From assembly GCA_003282175.1 (NCBI GenBank), contig QBZX01000009.1:1-58955 (forward strand): DNA of 58,955 bases, given 5' to 3'. The notes beneath the pieces are model-generated. The model saw nothing but the letters and a program-made list of their open reading frames with translations. It ran no database searches and was not told the origin of the DNA. Positions 36,140-44,485 of this stretch are shown here, piece after piece; the stretch's first letter is position 1; the number at the start of each line of letters is the position of its first letter. The position numbers and the translations under genes were made by a program. This DNA is from Pelagibacteraceae bacterium AG-337-G06 (GTDB lineage Bacteria > Pseudomonadota > Alphaproteobacteria > Pelagibacterales > AG-422-B15).

Positions 36140-36655
36140 ATGAATATAAATAAAAATTTATTATTAGTACTTGGAATTATAGGTGCATTAACTCTAAGTA
36201 GATTGATACCGCATCCACCAAATTTTACTCCAATTCTTGGCATGGCGGTATTTTCAGGAGCGATTATCAGTAAAAGATATATTGCTTATTTAGTTCCTCT
36301 AGCGGCTATGTTACTGAGTGATTTATATCTAGGTTTTCATGCAAGCATGCCTATTATTTATTTCTCTTTGGCTTTGTGCGTTTTGATAGGAACATTCATT
36401 GAAGCAAGAGTATCTATTTTGAACTCCTTCTTAAGTATAAGTTTTGGGGTATTAATATTTTTTTTAATCACAAACTTTATGGTTTGGTATGGATCAGGAA
36501 TGTATGAGACTAACTTTTCAGGTCTCATGACGTGTTACTATATGGCCCTGCCTTTTGTACAAAACTCATTTTTTTCAAGTCTCCTATATGGAATGGGAGC
36601 TTTCTTAATTTACGATATCATTAATAAACGTATAATATTAACCAATAAAGCCTAA
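36140..36655 (+). CDS. DUF6580-like membrane protein, likely in B12 uptake
   Basis: Small hydrophobic protein with about five membrane segments. The N-terminal SRLIPHPPNFTPILGMAVFSG is the recognisable hallmark of this uncharacterised family, whose members often lie behind cobalamin riboswitches. It starts 22 nt after btuB and so should share the riboswitch-controlled message. I chose the ATG at 36140 (171 aa); a GTG at 36125 in the same frame would add five residues. A role as the inner-membrane part of cobalamin or precursor uptake is inferred from context and compares with ECF-type S components, but nothing in the sequence proves transport. Confidence 0.72.
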   Translation: MNINKNLLLVLGIIGALTLSRLIPHPPNFTPILGMAVFSGAIISKRYIAYLVPLAAMLLSDLYLGFHASMPIIYFSLALCVLIGTFIEARVSILNSFLSISFGVLIFFLITNFMVWYGSGMYETNFSGLMTCYYMALPFVQNSFFSSLLYGMGAFLIYDIINKRIILTNKA

Positions 36656-36664
36656 AAAATAGAG

Positions 36665-36693
36665 TTGAAATCAAAATTTTAAGGCATTATATA
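36665..36693 (+). promoter_or_regulatory. Candidate sigma-70 promoter for the acyl-CoA dehydrogenase pair
   Basis: In the 67 nt gap, TTGAAA (36665-36670) and TATATA (36688-36693) are separated by 17 nt. An AAGGTG ribosome site at 36712-36717 precedes the ATG at 36723. The match is good but AT-rich DNA yields such pairs easily, so confidence is limited. It would separate transcription of the dehydrogenase pair from the B12 unit. Confidence 0.45.
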
Positions 36694-36722
36694 CTTTAAA
36701 AAATAAATAATAAGGTGATTCC

Positions 36723-37925
36723 ATGGATACAGCATTTTCAAGTGAAGATTTAAAATTTCAGTCGGATGTAAGACAATTTATTTCAAATAATTACCCAAAA
36801 GAGCTCAAGGACTCAATAGGTACAAAAAGAAAAACTGGAAAAGAGTTGTCACGTGAAGACTTAATGTCTTGGCACAAAATTTTAGGTAAACACAATGGAT
36901 GGTCTGCACCAGGATGGCCTAAACAATATGGGGGAGCAGAGTTTTCTCCAACACAAAAATATATATTTGAGCAAGAATGTGCTCGAGCTGAATGTCAATA
37001 CATAATGCCTTTCGGTGTTAATATGGTTGGTCCAGTTATTTATACATTTGGCAATGACGAACAAAAAGCAAAACATCTTCCAGGTATTTTAAGTGGAGAT
37101 GTATTTTGGTGCCAGGGATATTCAGAGCCGGGGTCAGGTTCTGATTTAGCTTCTCTTAAAACAAGTGCAGTCAAAGAAGGTGACCATTATGTCGTTAACG
37201 GTCAAAAAACTTGGACTACTCTTGCACAGCACGCGGATTGGATTTTTTGCCTTGTAAGAACAAACCCAGATGCAGAAAAACCTCAACAGGGAATCTCATT
37301 TCTCTTGATTGATATGAAAACTCCAGGCATTACTGTTCGCCCAATCAAGCTTATGGATGGATCTCACGAAGTTAACGAAACCTGGTTTGATAACGTAAAG
37401 GTACCAGTTGAGAATCTAATTGGACAAGAAAACATGGGCTGGACTTACGCGAAATTTTTATTAGCACATGAAAGATCAGGCATCGCGGGTGTGGCGAGGT
37501 CTAAAAAAGCTTTAGAAAGAATAAAGCAAATTGCTAGTGCCGAGATGTCTTATGGTGAACCGTTAATACAGGATCCTGCATTTAAATCCAAAATAGCAAA
37601 TGCTGAACTTGAGTTAAGTTCTTTAGAATATACTGAACTCAGAACTTTAGCGAAAGACTCAGCAGGTAAAGGTCCAGGCCCAGAGTCATCACTTCTGAAA
37701 ATAAAGGGAACTGATATTCAACAAATGGTTACTGAACTTGCGATGGAAGCGGTTGGGTATTACGCTAACCCTCATTTGGGCACTACATTGAGTAATGAAT
37801 ATGTAGGACCAGATTATGCAACCAACTTGTCAGGGTCATACTTTAATTTCAGAAAAGCATCTATTTATGGTGGTTCTAATGAAATTCAGAGAAATATTAT
37901 CGCTAAGATGGTCCTTGGATTATAA
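36723..37925 (+). CDS. Acyl-CoA dehydrogenase, alpha-type subunit of second pair
   Basis: Acyl-CoA dehydrogenase fold of 400 aa. Visible blocks are GWSAPGWPKQYGGAEFSPTQ, WCQGYSEPGSGSDLASLKTS, VNGQKTWTTLAQHADWIFCL, VNETWFDNVKVPVENLIG and the terminal IYGGSNEIQRNIIAKMVLGL. The ending GGSNEIQRN, without the Glu of the MCAD-type YEGT, is that of FadE-like alpha subunits. A possible promoter lies upstream (36665-36693), so this gene probably starts a two-gene unit with the beta-type dehydrogenase 41 nt downstream. Substrate is unknown; branched or cyclic side-chain acyl-CoA would fit the subfamily. Confidence 0.9.
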   Translation: MDTAFSSEDLKFQSDVRQFISNNYPKELKDSIGTKRKTGKELSREDLMSWHKILGKHNGWSAPGWPKQYGGAEFSPTQKYIFEQECARAECQYIMPFGVNMVGPVIYTFGNDEQKAKHLPGILSGDVFWCQGYSEPGSGSDLASLKTSAVKEGDHYVVNGQKTWTTLAQHADWIFCLVRTNPDAEKPQQGISFLLIDMKTPGITVRPIKLMDGSHEVNETWFDNVKVPVENLIGQENMGWTYAKFLLAHERSGIAGVARSKKALERIKQIASAEMSYGEPLIQDPAFKSKIANAELELSSLEYTELRTLAKDSAGKGPGPESSLLKIKGTDIQQMVTELAMEAVGYYANPHLGTTLSNEYVGPDYATNLSGSYFNFRKASIYGGSNEIQRNIIAKMVLGL

Positions 37926-37930
37926 AATTT

Positions 37931-37949
37931 TTGACATTTTAGCTGTCAA
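37931..37949. promoter_or_regulatory. Inverted repeat TTGACA-N7-TGTCAA between paired dehydrogenase genes
   Basis: Perfect 6 nt arms TTGACA (37931-37936) and TGTCAA (37944-37949) flank the 7 nt spacer TTTTAGC. The element occupies the 41 nt gap between two acyl-CoA dehydrogenase genes. It could be a repressor operator, a weak RNA hairpin tuning expression of the second gene, or a -35 box coincidence; no T-run follows, so it is not a standard terminator. Confidence 0.4.
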
Positions 37950-37966
37950 TATATAGGACTACCCCC

Positions 37967-39145
37967 ATGAATTTTGATTACACAGAAGAACAAACTCTTC
38001 TTGAAAATATGGTTACTTCATTTGTAAGAGATGACTATGACTGGGATACTAGATGCTCAATTGTTAAAACTGAGGAGGGATGGAAAGAAGAGAACTGGAA
38101 GAAGTTTGCTGAACTAGGTCTTTTGGGAGTTCCTTTTGAAGAGGATCATGGTGGATTAGGTGGCGAAGCTACTGACATAATGATTGTAATGGAGCAGTTT
38201 GGAAAAGGCCTTGTCGTGGAGCCATACATGCCTTCAATAATTTTAGCTGGAGGTCTTATCTCTAAACTAGGGTCAGCAGATCAAAAAAATTCAATTATTC
38301 CAGAAATTATCTCAGGTAATAGACGTTATGTTTTTGCATACGCAGAACCGCAAAGTAGGTTTGATTTATTTGATGTAAAATGCACAGCAAATCTTGATGG
38401 TGATAATTACATTATTAATGGATTTAAGTCAGTAGTCTTTGGTGCTGGTATGGCAACTCACTTGATTATTTCAGCAAGGACTGACGGAGATCAAAGGTCA
38501 AAGTCGGGAATTACATTATTTCTGGTTGATATAAAATCTGACGGTATCACTTTACAGAATTATCCTACAATAGATGAGTATAGAGCATCAGAAGTTGTTA
38601 TTGAAAACTTAAGTGTGTCGAAAGAAAATATTTTAGGTGAGTTGGGTAACTCTTATGAAGCAATTGAAGAACAAGTAGATTTATCTACAATTGCAATATG
38701 CTCGGAAGCTGTTGGCATTTTACAAGTGCTTAAAGACTCAACTAACGATTACTGTAAAAATAGAAAACAATTTGGACAGCCAATTAGTGCAAATCAAGCG
38801 ATACAGCACCGCCTTGTCGATATGATGATTGAATATGAGCAAGCAAAATCTATTCTCTACATGGCAATTACAGCAGATCTTAGTAATCCAGACGAAAGAA
38901 GAAAGGCAGCATCGGCTGCAAAAGCTCGTATCGGAAAAGCTATTAAATTTGTTGGTGAAAATGCTATTCAATTACACGGTGGTATGGGAGTTGTTGACGA
39001 GTATATGATCAGTCACTTTTTTAAAAGAGCAACAATGATTGGTATTCTGTTCGGCAATGTTGATTTTCACATGAAAAGATATATTGATTTGACCCAATCT
39101 AATATTCAGTCAATAAATGAAGACGACGGAATTAATCTTTCTTAG
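37967..39145 (+). CDS. Acyl-CoA dehydrogenase, beta-type subunit of second pair
   Basis: Acyl-CoA dehydrogenase fold of 392 aa with MNFDYTEEQTLLENMVTSFV, VPFEEDHGGLGGEATDIM, FAYAEPQSRFDLFDVKCTA (a degenerate FAD/substrate block) and RKQFGQPISANQAIQHRLVD. The C-terminus reads IQLHGGMGVVDEYMISHFFK and then lacks any EGT or GGTNE motif, as in the beta subunits of heteromeric enzymes. It follows the alpha-type gene by 41 nt, in a gap that holds an inverted repeat. The order alpha-beta here is opposite to the pair at 28780-31196. Confidence 0.88.
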   Translation: MNFDYTEEQTLLENMVTSFVRDDYDWDTRCSIVKTEEGWKEENWKKFAELGLLGVPFEEDHGGLGGEATDIMIVMEQFGKGLVVEPYMPSIILAGGLISKLGSADQKNSIIPEIISGNRRYVFAYAEPQSRFDLFDVKCTANLDGDNYIINGFKSVVFGAGMATHLIISARTDGDQRSKSGITLFLVDIKSDGITLQNYPTIDEYRASEVVIENLSVSKENILGELGNSYEAIEEQVDLSTIAICSEAVGILQVLKDSTNDYCKNRKQFGQPISANQAIQHRLVDMMIEYEQAKSILYMAITADLSNPDERRKAASAAKARIGKAIKFVGENAIQLHGGMGVVDEYMISHFFKRATMIGILFGNVDFHMKRYIDLTQSNIQSINEDDGINLS

Positions 39146-39157
39146 ATAACTAATTTC

Positions 39158-40060
39158 CTATTCTGATAGCTTTTTAAATATATGAGCAGTGTGTTCCGCT
39201 CCACTTCTAAGAGCTTTACTGCTTGTCATGTCTGAAGCCTCTGACCATTTTTCAGCAAGCATATCAGCATTTAGATTATCCCCTTTAAGAGCAATTCCTT
39301 CAGAATGAACGATTTCAGCCATTGCAAATACACCTGCTCCAGCAGAAATCATTACACCATCAGGCGCATCTTCAGATGCCATGAATATGACCGCAGGAGA
39401 TACAGATTCAGGCTTAAGGCTATCAAATACTGCGTCAGGCATTCCAAGATTTTCTGTCATTCTTGTAGCTGCGACAGGTACGAGAGAGTTAACTTTGATA
39501 TTATTTTTTTGACCTTCAATTCTAAGAGTGTTCATTAATCCAACAACTCCCATTTTAGCTGATCCGTAATTAGACTGTCCAAAGTTACCAAATATTCCAG
39601 AAGAAGAAGATGTCATGACTATTCGACCATATTTTTGCTCAACCATAATTGGCCATACCGCTTTAGTGCAATAGACAGACCCCATCATATGTACATCAAC
39701 TACAAATTCAAAATCTTCCAAAGTTACTTTCGCAAAAGATTTATCTCTCAAGATACCAGCATTGTTTACGAGAACATCAATTCTTCCATAAGCTGCCATA
39801 GCATCATCTACAAGTTTTTTTACACCAGCTTTATCAGTTACACTTGATCCATTTGAGATTGCATCGCCGCCCATAGCTTTTATTTCTTCAACAACCTTAT
39901 CAGCCGCTTCACTTGATCCACCTGACCCATCAACAGCACCACCTAAATCATTAACAACAACTTTAGCACCTCTTTCAGCAAATTGAAGGGCATGGCATCT
40001 ACCTAATCCACCCCCGGCACCTGTTACTATTGCCACTTTATCTTTAAAACTTATTGTCAT
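39158..40060 (-). CDS. Short-chain dehydrogenase, HSD17B4/(3R)-hydroxyacyl-CoA dehydrogenase-like
   Basis: NAD(P)-dependent SDR of 300 aa. The cofactor loop is VTGAGGGLGRCHALQF (TGxxxGxG), followed by VNDLGGAVDGSGGSSEAAD, VNNAGILRDKSFAKV and the catalytic Ser with YxxxK in SNYGSAKMG. The VNDLGG...G-GGSS-AAD insert is typical of the dehydrogenase domain of peroxisomal multifunctional enzyme 2 (HSD17B4) and bacterial relatives that oxidise (3R)-hydroxyacyl-CoA. No hydratase-2 or SCP2 domain is attached. Convergent with the dehydrogenase pair and 9 nt downstream of gph; a role in the same beta-oxidation branch is a reasonable inference. Confidence 0.88.
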   Translation of the reverse strand: MTISFKDKVAIVTGAGGGLGRCHALQFAERGAKVVVNDLGGAVDGSGGSSEAADKVVEEIKAMGGDAISNGSSVTDKAGVKKLVDDAMAAYGRIDVLVNNAGILRDKSFAKVTLEDFEFVVDVHMMGSVYCTKAVWPIMVEQKYGRIVMTSSSSGIFGNFGQSNYGSAKMGVVGLMNTLRIEGQKNNIKVNSLVPVAATRMTENLGMPDAVFDSLKPESVSPAVIFMASEDAPDGVMISAGAGVFAMAEIVHSEGIALKGDNLNADMLAEKWSEASDMTSSKALRSGAEHTAHIFKKLSE

Positions 40061-40069
40061 TTTTAACTC

Positions 40070-40729
40070 CTATGTGATCAAACCTTTTAATTCAGTAAAA
40101 TTATTTATCACCATATCAGCCTCTTTGTAAATATTTTTATTATCTGTATATCCATACTCAACTAAAACAACTGGCATATTTGCATTATGACCTGCATTTA
40201 AATCTGTTGCACTATCCCCAATCATAATTGAGTCAGACTGATTGATTTTGAGGTGGTTACAGATTTCAATTAATGGAAAAGGGTCTGGTTTACTTTTAGT
40301 ATATGTATCTCCTCCAGCCAAAAAATCAAAGTACTGTAATACATCTAACTTCTCTAAAAGCATAATACTTAATTTTTCCATTTTGTTTGTGCACACTGCC
40401 AATTTAATTTCTTTAGATTTCAGATACCCCAAAACTTCTCTTACATTATTAAAAAGTATACTGTCATCATCGATATTATGGGTGTAATGAAGTAAAAATA
40501 TTTTTAACATTTCATTTAATTTTGCATCATCGTGTTCAATATTTTTTGAAACAGCAGTTCGTCTTATCAATTCACGTGCACCATAACCCACCAGATTTCG
40601 TATTTCCTCAAGCGAAATTAGTGGATAGTTGAGTTCAGAAAGCATGTAGTTTAGAGAATTTTTAAAGTCTGGAGCCGTATCTACTAGCGTGCCATCGAGA
40701 TCAAAAATAAATAATTTTTTGTTTTTCAT
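40070..40729 (-). CDS. gph: Phosphoglycolate phosphatase-like HAD hydrolase
   Basis: HAD-superfamily phosphatase of 219 aa. Motif I FDLDGTLVDTAPDF has the nucleophilic Asp, motif II is LAVCTNKMEK, motif III a lysine within TKSKPDPFPL, and motif IV is MIGDSATDLNAGHNA. The cap with VGYGARELIRRT matches Gph proteins, which dephosphorylate 2-phosphoglycolate formed in DNA repair or oxygenase activity; related HAD enzymes with other substrates are possible. It is divergent from glmU (80 nt gap) and upstream of the SDR on the minus strand. Confidence 0.88.
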   Translation of the reverse strand: MKNKKLFIFDLDGTLVDTAPDFKNSLNYMLSELNYPLISLEEIRNLVGYGARELIRRTAVSKNIEHDDAKLNEMLKIFLLHYTHNIDDDSILFNNVREVLGYLKSKEIKLAVCTNKMEKLSIMLLEKLDVLQYFDFLAGGDTYTKSKPDPFPLIEICNHLKINQSDSIMIGDSATDLNAGHNANMPVVLVEYGYTDNKNIYKEADMVINNFTELKGLIT

Positions 40730-40809
40730 AGTTAAATTAAAGTAAGCCTCTGAAATAAATCTTTACGGTACAATTAATAACATATTGTTTATTTTTCATT
40801 CAAAATTCA

Positions 40810-42114
40810 ATGAATAATTTAGAAATTGTAATACTTGCGGCTGGAAAAGGAACCAGAATGAAATCTAGTATCCCAAAAGTACTGCACCCCTTGGGCGGGA
40901 AACCAATAATTGAACATGTTTTAGATACTGCAAGGTCTATAAAGCCAAAGAAAATTCATTTAGTCATAAATAAAGAAATAAAGAATGAATTCGTTCACTT
41001 AAAAAATAAAATAAATTTAATCATTCAAAAAAAACAATTAGGAACTGGCGATGCAATCAACGTAGCCCAAAAAAGTTTTCAAAAAAATTCTAATATTCTT
41101 GTCCTTTATGGAGATGTTCCACTCACACATTCATCCACTTTAAAAAAAATAATTAAGTTTAAAAAAAATGAAATTAATATTCTTTGTTTCAATAAAGAAG
41201 AGCAAAATAATTATGGGAAAGTTGTATTGGGGACCAATGGTTTTGTTAATGAGATAATTGAACAAAAAGAACTCAAAAGAAATGAGAACTTCTACTTATG
41301 TAATTCGGGTATTTTCTCAATACACTCATCACTTCTTCAAAAATTAATGCCAAAAATAAATAATAAAAATATGAAGAAAGAATATTATTTAACAGATATA
41401 TTCAAAATGGCATCAAATAGTGATATCAAAATTAAGCCACTTATTACATTTGAGAGAGAAGTACGGGGCATCAATGATAAAAAGGATTTAGCCATGGCAG
41501 AAAATGAGTTTCAGGAAAATTTAAGAGCCAAACACCTTAAAGCTGGCGTAACAATGCATGATCCCAGTACTGTATATCTCTCAGAAGACACAAAAATAGG
41601 AAAAGATGTAACTATTCATCCTTTTGTTGTGATTGGTAAAAATGTAAAAATCTTAAATGGTGCTGAAATTTATTCTTTTTCACATTTAGAAGACTGTAAG
41701 ATCGGACGGAAAACTTGCATAGGACCTTACGCCCGTATAAGGCCAGGTACACAGATTAATGAGCAGGCAAAAATTGGAAATTTTGTTGAAGTTAAGAATT
41801 CAACGATTGACACAAATTCAAAAATTAACCATCTATCTTATGTTGGAGACACAATAATTGGAAAAAATGTTAATGTTGGAGCAGGAACAATAACATGTAA
41901 TTACGATGGAAAAGCAAAATATAAAACAGTTATTAAAGACAATGCGTTTATAGGATCAAACTCATCACTAGTCGCACCTTTAGAAGTTGGCAAAAATGCA
42001 TATATTGGCTCTGGCTCAACAATAACAAAGAAAGTTCAACAAGGTAGCTTGGCTGTTGAAAGATCTGTTCAAATGGAAGTAAAAAATTGGGCTAAGAGGA
42101 AAAACAAAAAGTAA
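40810..42114 (+). CDS. glmU: Bifunctional UDP-N-acetylglucosamine pyrophosphorylase/glucosamine-1-phosphate acetyltransferase
   Basis: Produces UDP-GlcNAc for peptidoglycan and lipid A. The N-terminal uridylyltransferase domain has ILAAGKGTRMKSSIPKVLHP and LVLYGDVPLTHSST, and the C-terminal left-handed beta-helix carries INHLSYVGDT (catalytic His) and NVGAGTITCNYDGKAKYKT. At 434 aa it is somewhat shorter than E. coli GlmU (456 aa) but keeps both active sites. The glmU-glmS order, with 4 nt between, is typical and implies one transcript. Confidence 0.97.
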   Translation: MNNLEIVILAAGKGTRMKSSIPKVLHPLGGKPIIEHVLDTARSIKPKKIHLVINKEIKNEFVHLKNKINLIIQKKQLGTGDAINVAQKSFQKNSNILVLYGDVPLTHSSTLKKIIKFKKNEINILCFNKEEQNNYGKVVLGTNGFVNEIIEQKELKRNENFYLCNSGIFSIHSSLLQKLMPKINNKNMKKEYYLTDIFKMASNSDIKIKPLITFEREVRGINDKKDLAMAENEFQENLRAKHLKAGVTMHDPSTVYLSEDTKIGKDVTIHPFVVIGKNVKILNGAEIYSFSHLEDCKIGRKTCIGPYARIRPGTQINEQAKIGNFVEVKNSTIDTNSKINHLSYVGDTIIGKNVNVGAGTITCNYDGKAKYKTVIKDNAFIGSNSSLVAPLEVGKNAYIGSGSTITKKVQQGSLAVERSVQMEVKNWAKRKNKK

Positions 42115-42118
42115 TTAT

Positions 42119-43942
42119 ATGTGTGGAATAGTAGGTATTACAGCAAATGAATCTGTTTCTTCAAATATAATTGGAGCCTTGAAGAAACTTGAGTACAGAG
42201 GTTACGATTCAGCCGGCATAGCTATTAATACTGAAAGCCAAATTCACCAAAAAAAAGCAAAAGGTAAGCTTGATAACTTAATACTATCTCTTCAAAAAGA
42301 TGGTTTTGATGGAAAGGTTGGAATTGGCCATACGAGGTGGGCTACACATGGCGAGCCATCAGAAAGAAATGCCCATCCTCATTCATCACGAAAAGTTTCG
42401 CTCGTTCACAACGGAATTATTGAAAATGCATCAGAGCTTAAAAGTAGAGCAGAATTAAAAAACTATAACTTTGAGTCTGATACTGACTCTGAAGTTATAA
42501 CAGCACTGATTACTCATTATCTCAATGAAGGTCATAGTCATATGGAATCGGTTAAACAAACAATATCACTTTTAGAGGGTTCTTATGCGCTTGCTATCAT
42601 CTTTAGTGACCTTAAGGATAAAATAATTGGTGCAAGGAATGGAAGTCCTCTGGTAGCGGGAACTGATGGCAACTCCAGCTCATTAGGATCTGACTCAATA
42701 GCATTAAGCTCAATTGCAAAAAAAGTATGTTACTTAGAAGATGGTGACATTGTTATGCTAAGTAGAGAAAATATTGAGATCTATAATTCATCAGGAGATA
42801 AAGCCAATAGAGAATTTGTTGATATTGGCATTATGGATACAGAAGTCAGTAAGGGATCATTCAATCATTTTATGGAAAAAGAGATTCATGAGCATCCTAA
42901 GGCTGTTGGTGAAACATTTAGACAATTCATTGATCATGATCAGGGGATAATTTCAGTTGATGATATAGGACTAAACTTCAATGATATTTCAAAGGTACAT
43001 TTGATTGCTTGTGGCACAGCATACTACTCTTGCTTGGTTGCAAAATATTATTTTGAACAATATGCAAGACTGCCTGTAGAGTGTGATATGGCATCTGAGT
43101 TTAGATACCGCGATCCTGTTCTTGATAATAAGGCATTATATATATTTGTTTCTCAATCAGGTGAAACCGCAGATACAAAAGCAGCCTTAGACTACTGTAA
43201 AGATGCAAAGGTTAGAACTCTCAGTATTGTAAATGTTATGAACAGCTCAATTGCAAGAGAAAGTGATTATTGTTTATATACTAAAGCGGGAGCAGAAATT
43301 GGCGTTGCTTCTACAAAGGCATTTACGGCACAATTATCAGTTCTGTTATCAATGGCGCTGCATTGTGGTACTAAGAATAACAATGTTACAATTGAGAAGA
43401 ATAGGGAGATTTGTAAAGAAATTATGCAGGCTCCACAAATTCTAGAAAGGACAATTAAAAGATCTTATGAATTAAAAGAAACCGCAAAAGCCATCATAGA
43501 CTCAAAAGGTGTAATGTATTTAGGAAGAGGTACAGCTTTTCCTCTCGCCTTAGAAGGTGCACTCAAATTTAAAGAAATCTCTTATATACATGCGGAAGGT
43601 TATCCAGCTGGCGAAATGAAACACGGTCCACTTGCCTTGATTGAAAAAGATTTGCCAGTAGTATGCATCGTTCCGCCAGGTCCTCTATTTCATAAAACAG
43701 TGTCTAATATTCAGGAGGTTATTGCTCGAGGGGGTAGAATATTGATGATCACAGATGACGATAGTCTTGAGTCCAGTTCTGAAAACATTTGGAAGATTTT
43801 TAGATTGCCAAAAACACCAAAATCGATTGAAGCTATTGTATATTCTGTTCCAATACATATGTTGGCTTATTACACGGCTGTTGAACTAGGCAATGATGTA
43901 GATCAACCCCGTAATCTTGCTAAATCAGTTACAGTTGAATAG
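42119..43942 (+). CDS. glmS: Glutamine-fructose-6-phosphate aminotransferase (isomerizing)
   Basis: Makes glucosamine-6-phosphate from fructose-6-phosphate and glutamine. The N-terminal glutaminase starts MCGIVGI with the catalytic Cys2 after Met removal and contains GIGHTRWATHGEPSERNAHP and HNGIIEN. Two SIS domains follow with FVSQSGETADTKAALDYC and ASTKAFTAQLSVLLSM; the chain closes with DVDQPRNLAKSVTVE, the usual active-site tail. 607 aa is normal. No glmS ribozyme is present upstream, as expected outside Firmicutes. Confidence 0.98.
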   Translation: MCGIVGITANESVSSNIIGALKKLEYRGYDSAGIAINTESQIHQKKAKGKLDNLILSLQKDGFDGKVGIGHTRWATHGEPSERNAHPHSSRKVSLVHNGIIENASELKSRAELKNYNFESDTDSEVITALITHYLNEGHSHMESVKQTISLLEGSYALAIIFSDLKDKIIGARNGSPLVAGTDGNSSSLGSDSIALSSIAKKVCYLEDGDIVMLSRENIEIYNSSGDKANREFVDIGIMDTEVSKGSFNHFMEKEIHEHPKAVGETFRQFIDHDQGIISVDDIGLNFNDISKVHLIACGTAYYSCLVAKYYFEQYARLPVECDMASEFRYRDPVLDNKALYIFVSQSGETADTKAALDYCKDAKVRTLSIVNVMNSSIARESDYCLYTKAGAEIGVASTKAFTAQLSVLLSMALHCGTKNNNVTIEKNREICKEIMQAPQILERTIKRSYELKETAKAIIDSKGVMYLGRGTAFPLALEGALKFKEISYIHAEGYPAGEMKHGPLALIEKDLPVVCIVPPGPLFHKTVSNIQEVIARGGRILMITDDDSLESSSENIWKIFRLPKTPKSIEAIVYSVPIHMLAYYTAVELGNDVDQPRNLAKSVTVE

Positions 43943-43956
43943 ATAATTAATTATTA

Positions 43957-44480
43957 ATGAGTGAGTTTAAAAACTTAATAGTACTTGGACCATTAATATA
44001 CGCTATCCATCACTTTGAAGAACATATCATTTTTAATTTTAGGGAATGGAGAATCAAATATTTTTCTGACAATAATTCAATACCAACCGAAGTCATCTTA
44101 ATAATATTGTCATCCTTATTGTTACTTTTTATTTTTTTCACCTGATTAAGAAAAATCGAGCAAGTGCACATCTTGTATTATTTTTTTTAATGACCACGCA
44201 ACTTGTTAATGCCTTTTTTCACATATTCTTTAGTTTTTATTATAACGATTTTAGTCCAGGAACAATTACGGGTATAATTCTCTATCTGCCAATAAATATT
44301 TTAATTATTTCAGCTGCATTCAAAGAGAGTTTCCTTAAAAGTTATACTGAATTAGCAATGATTGGACTATTCGGAATTGCAACCTTTTCTTTATTTGAAT
44401 TATTTGGCCCAATTGTTATTGGCCTTTCAATAATAGTCTCTTTTTTATACTATACGTTTTTTAAAAATAAATTAGTATAA
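43957..44480 (+). pseudogene. HXXEE-domain membrane protein, reading frame split at a T-run
   Basis: Two frames together look like one membrane protein of about 174 aa. The first (43957-44145) has the HXXEE motif in IHHFEEHIIFNFREW. The second, in the -1 frame, continues HLIKKNRASAHLVLFFLMTT and has the conserved NAFFHIFF block, ending at 44480. The join falls at 44132-44139 in ATTTTTTTC, which includes the heptamer T TTT TTC in the original frame. Adding one T, or a -1 ribosomal slip, would fuse the halves. It may be a pseudogene, a base-call error, or programmed frameshifting. HXXEE proteins have no established function. Confidence 0.7.
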
Positions 44481-44485
44481 GTTTC

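Noticed and set aside
42100-42120. glmS ribozyme upstream of glmS
   Set aside because: Only 4 nt separate glmU and glmS, so there is no room for a ribozyme.
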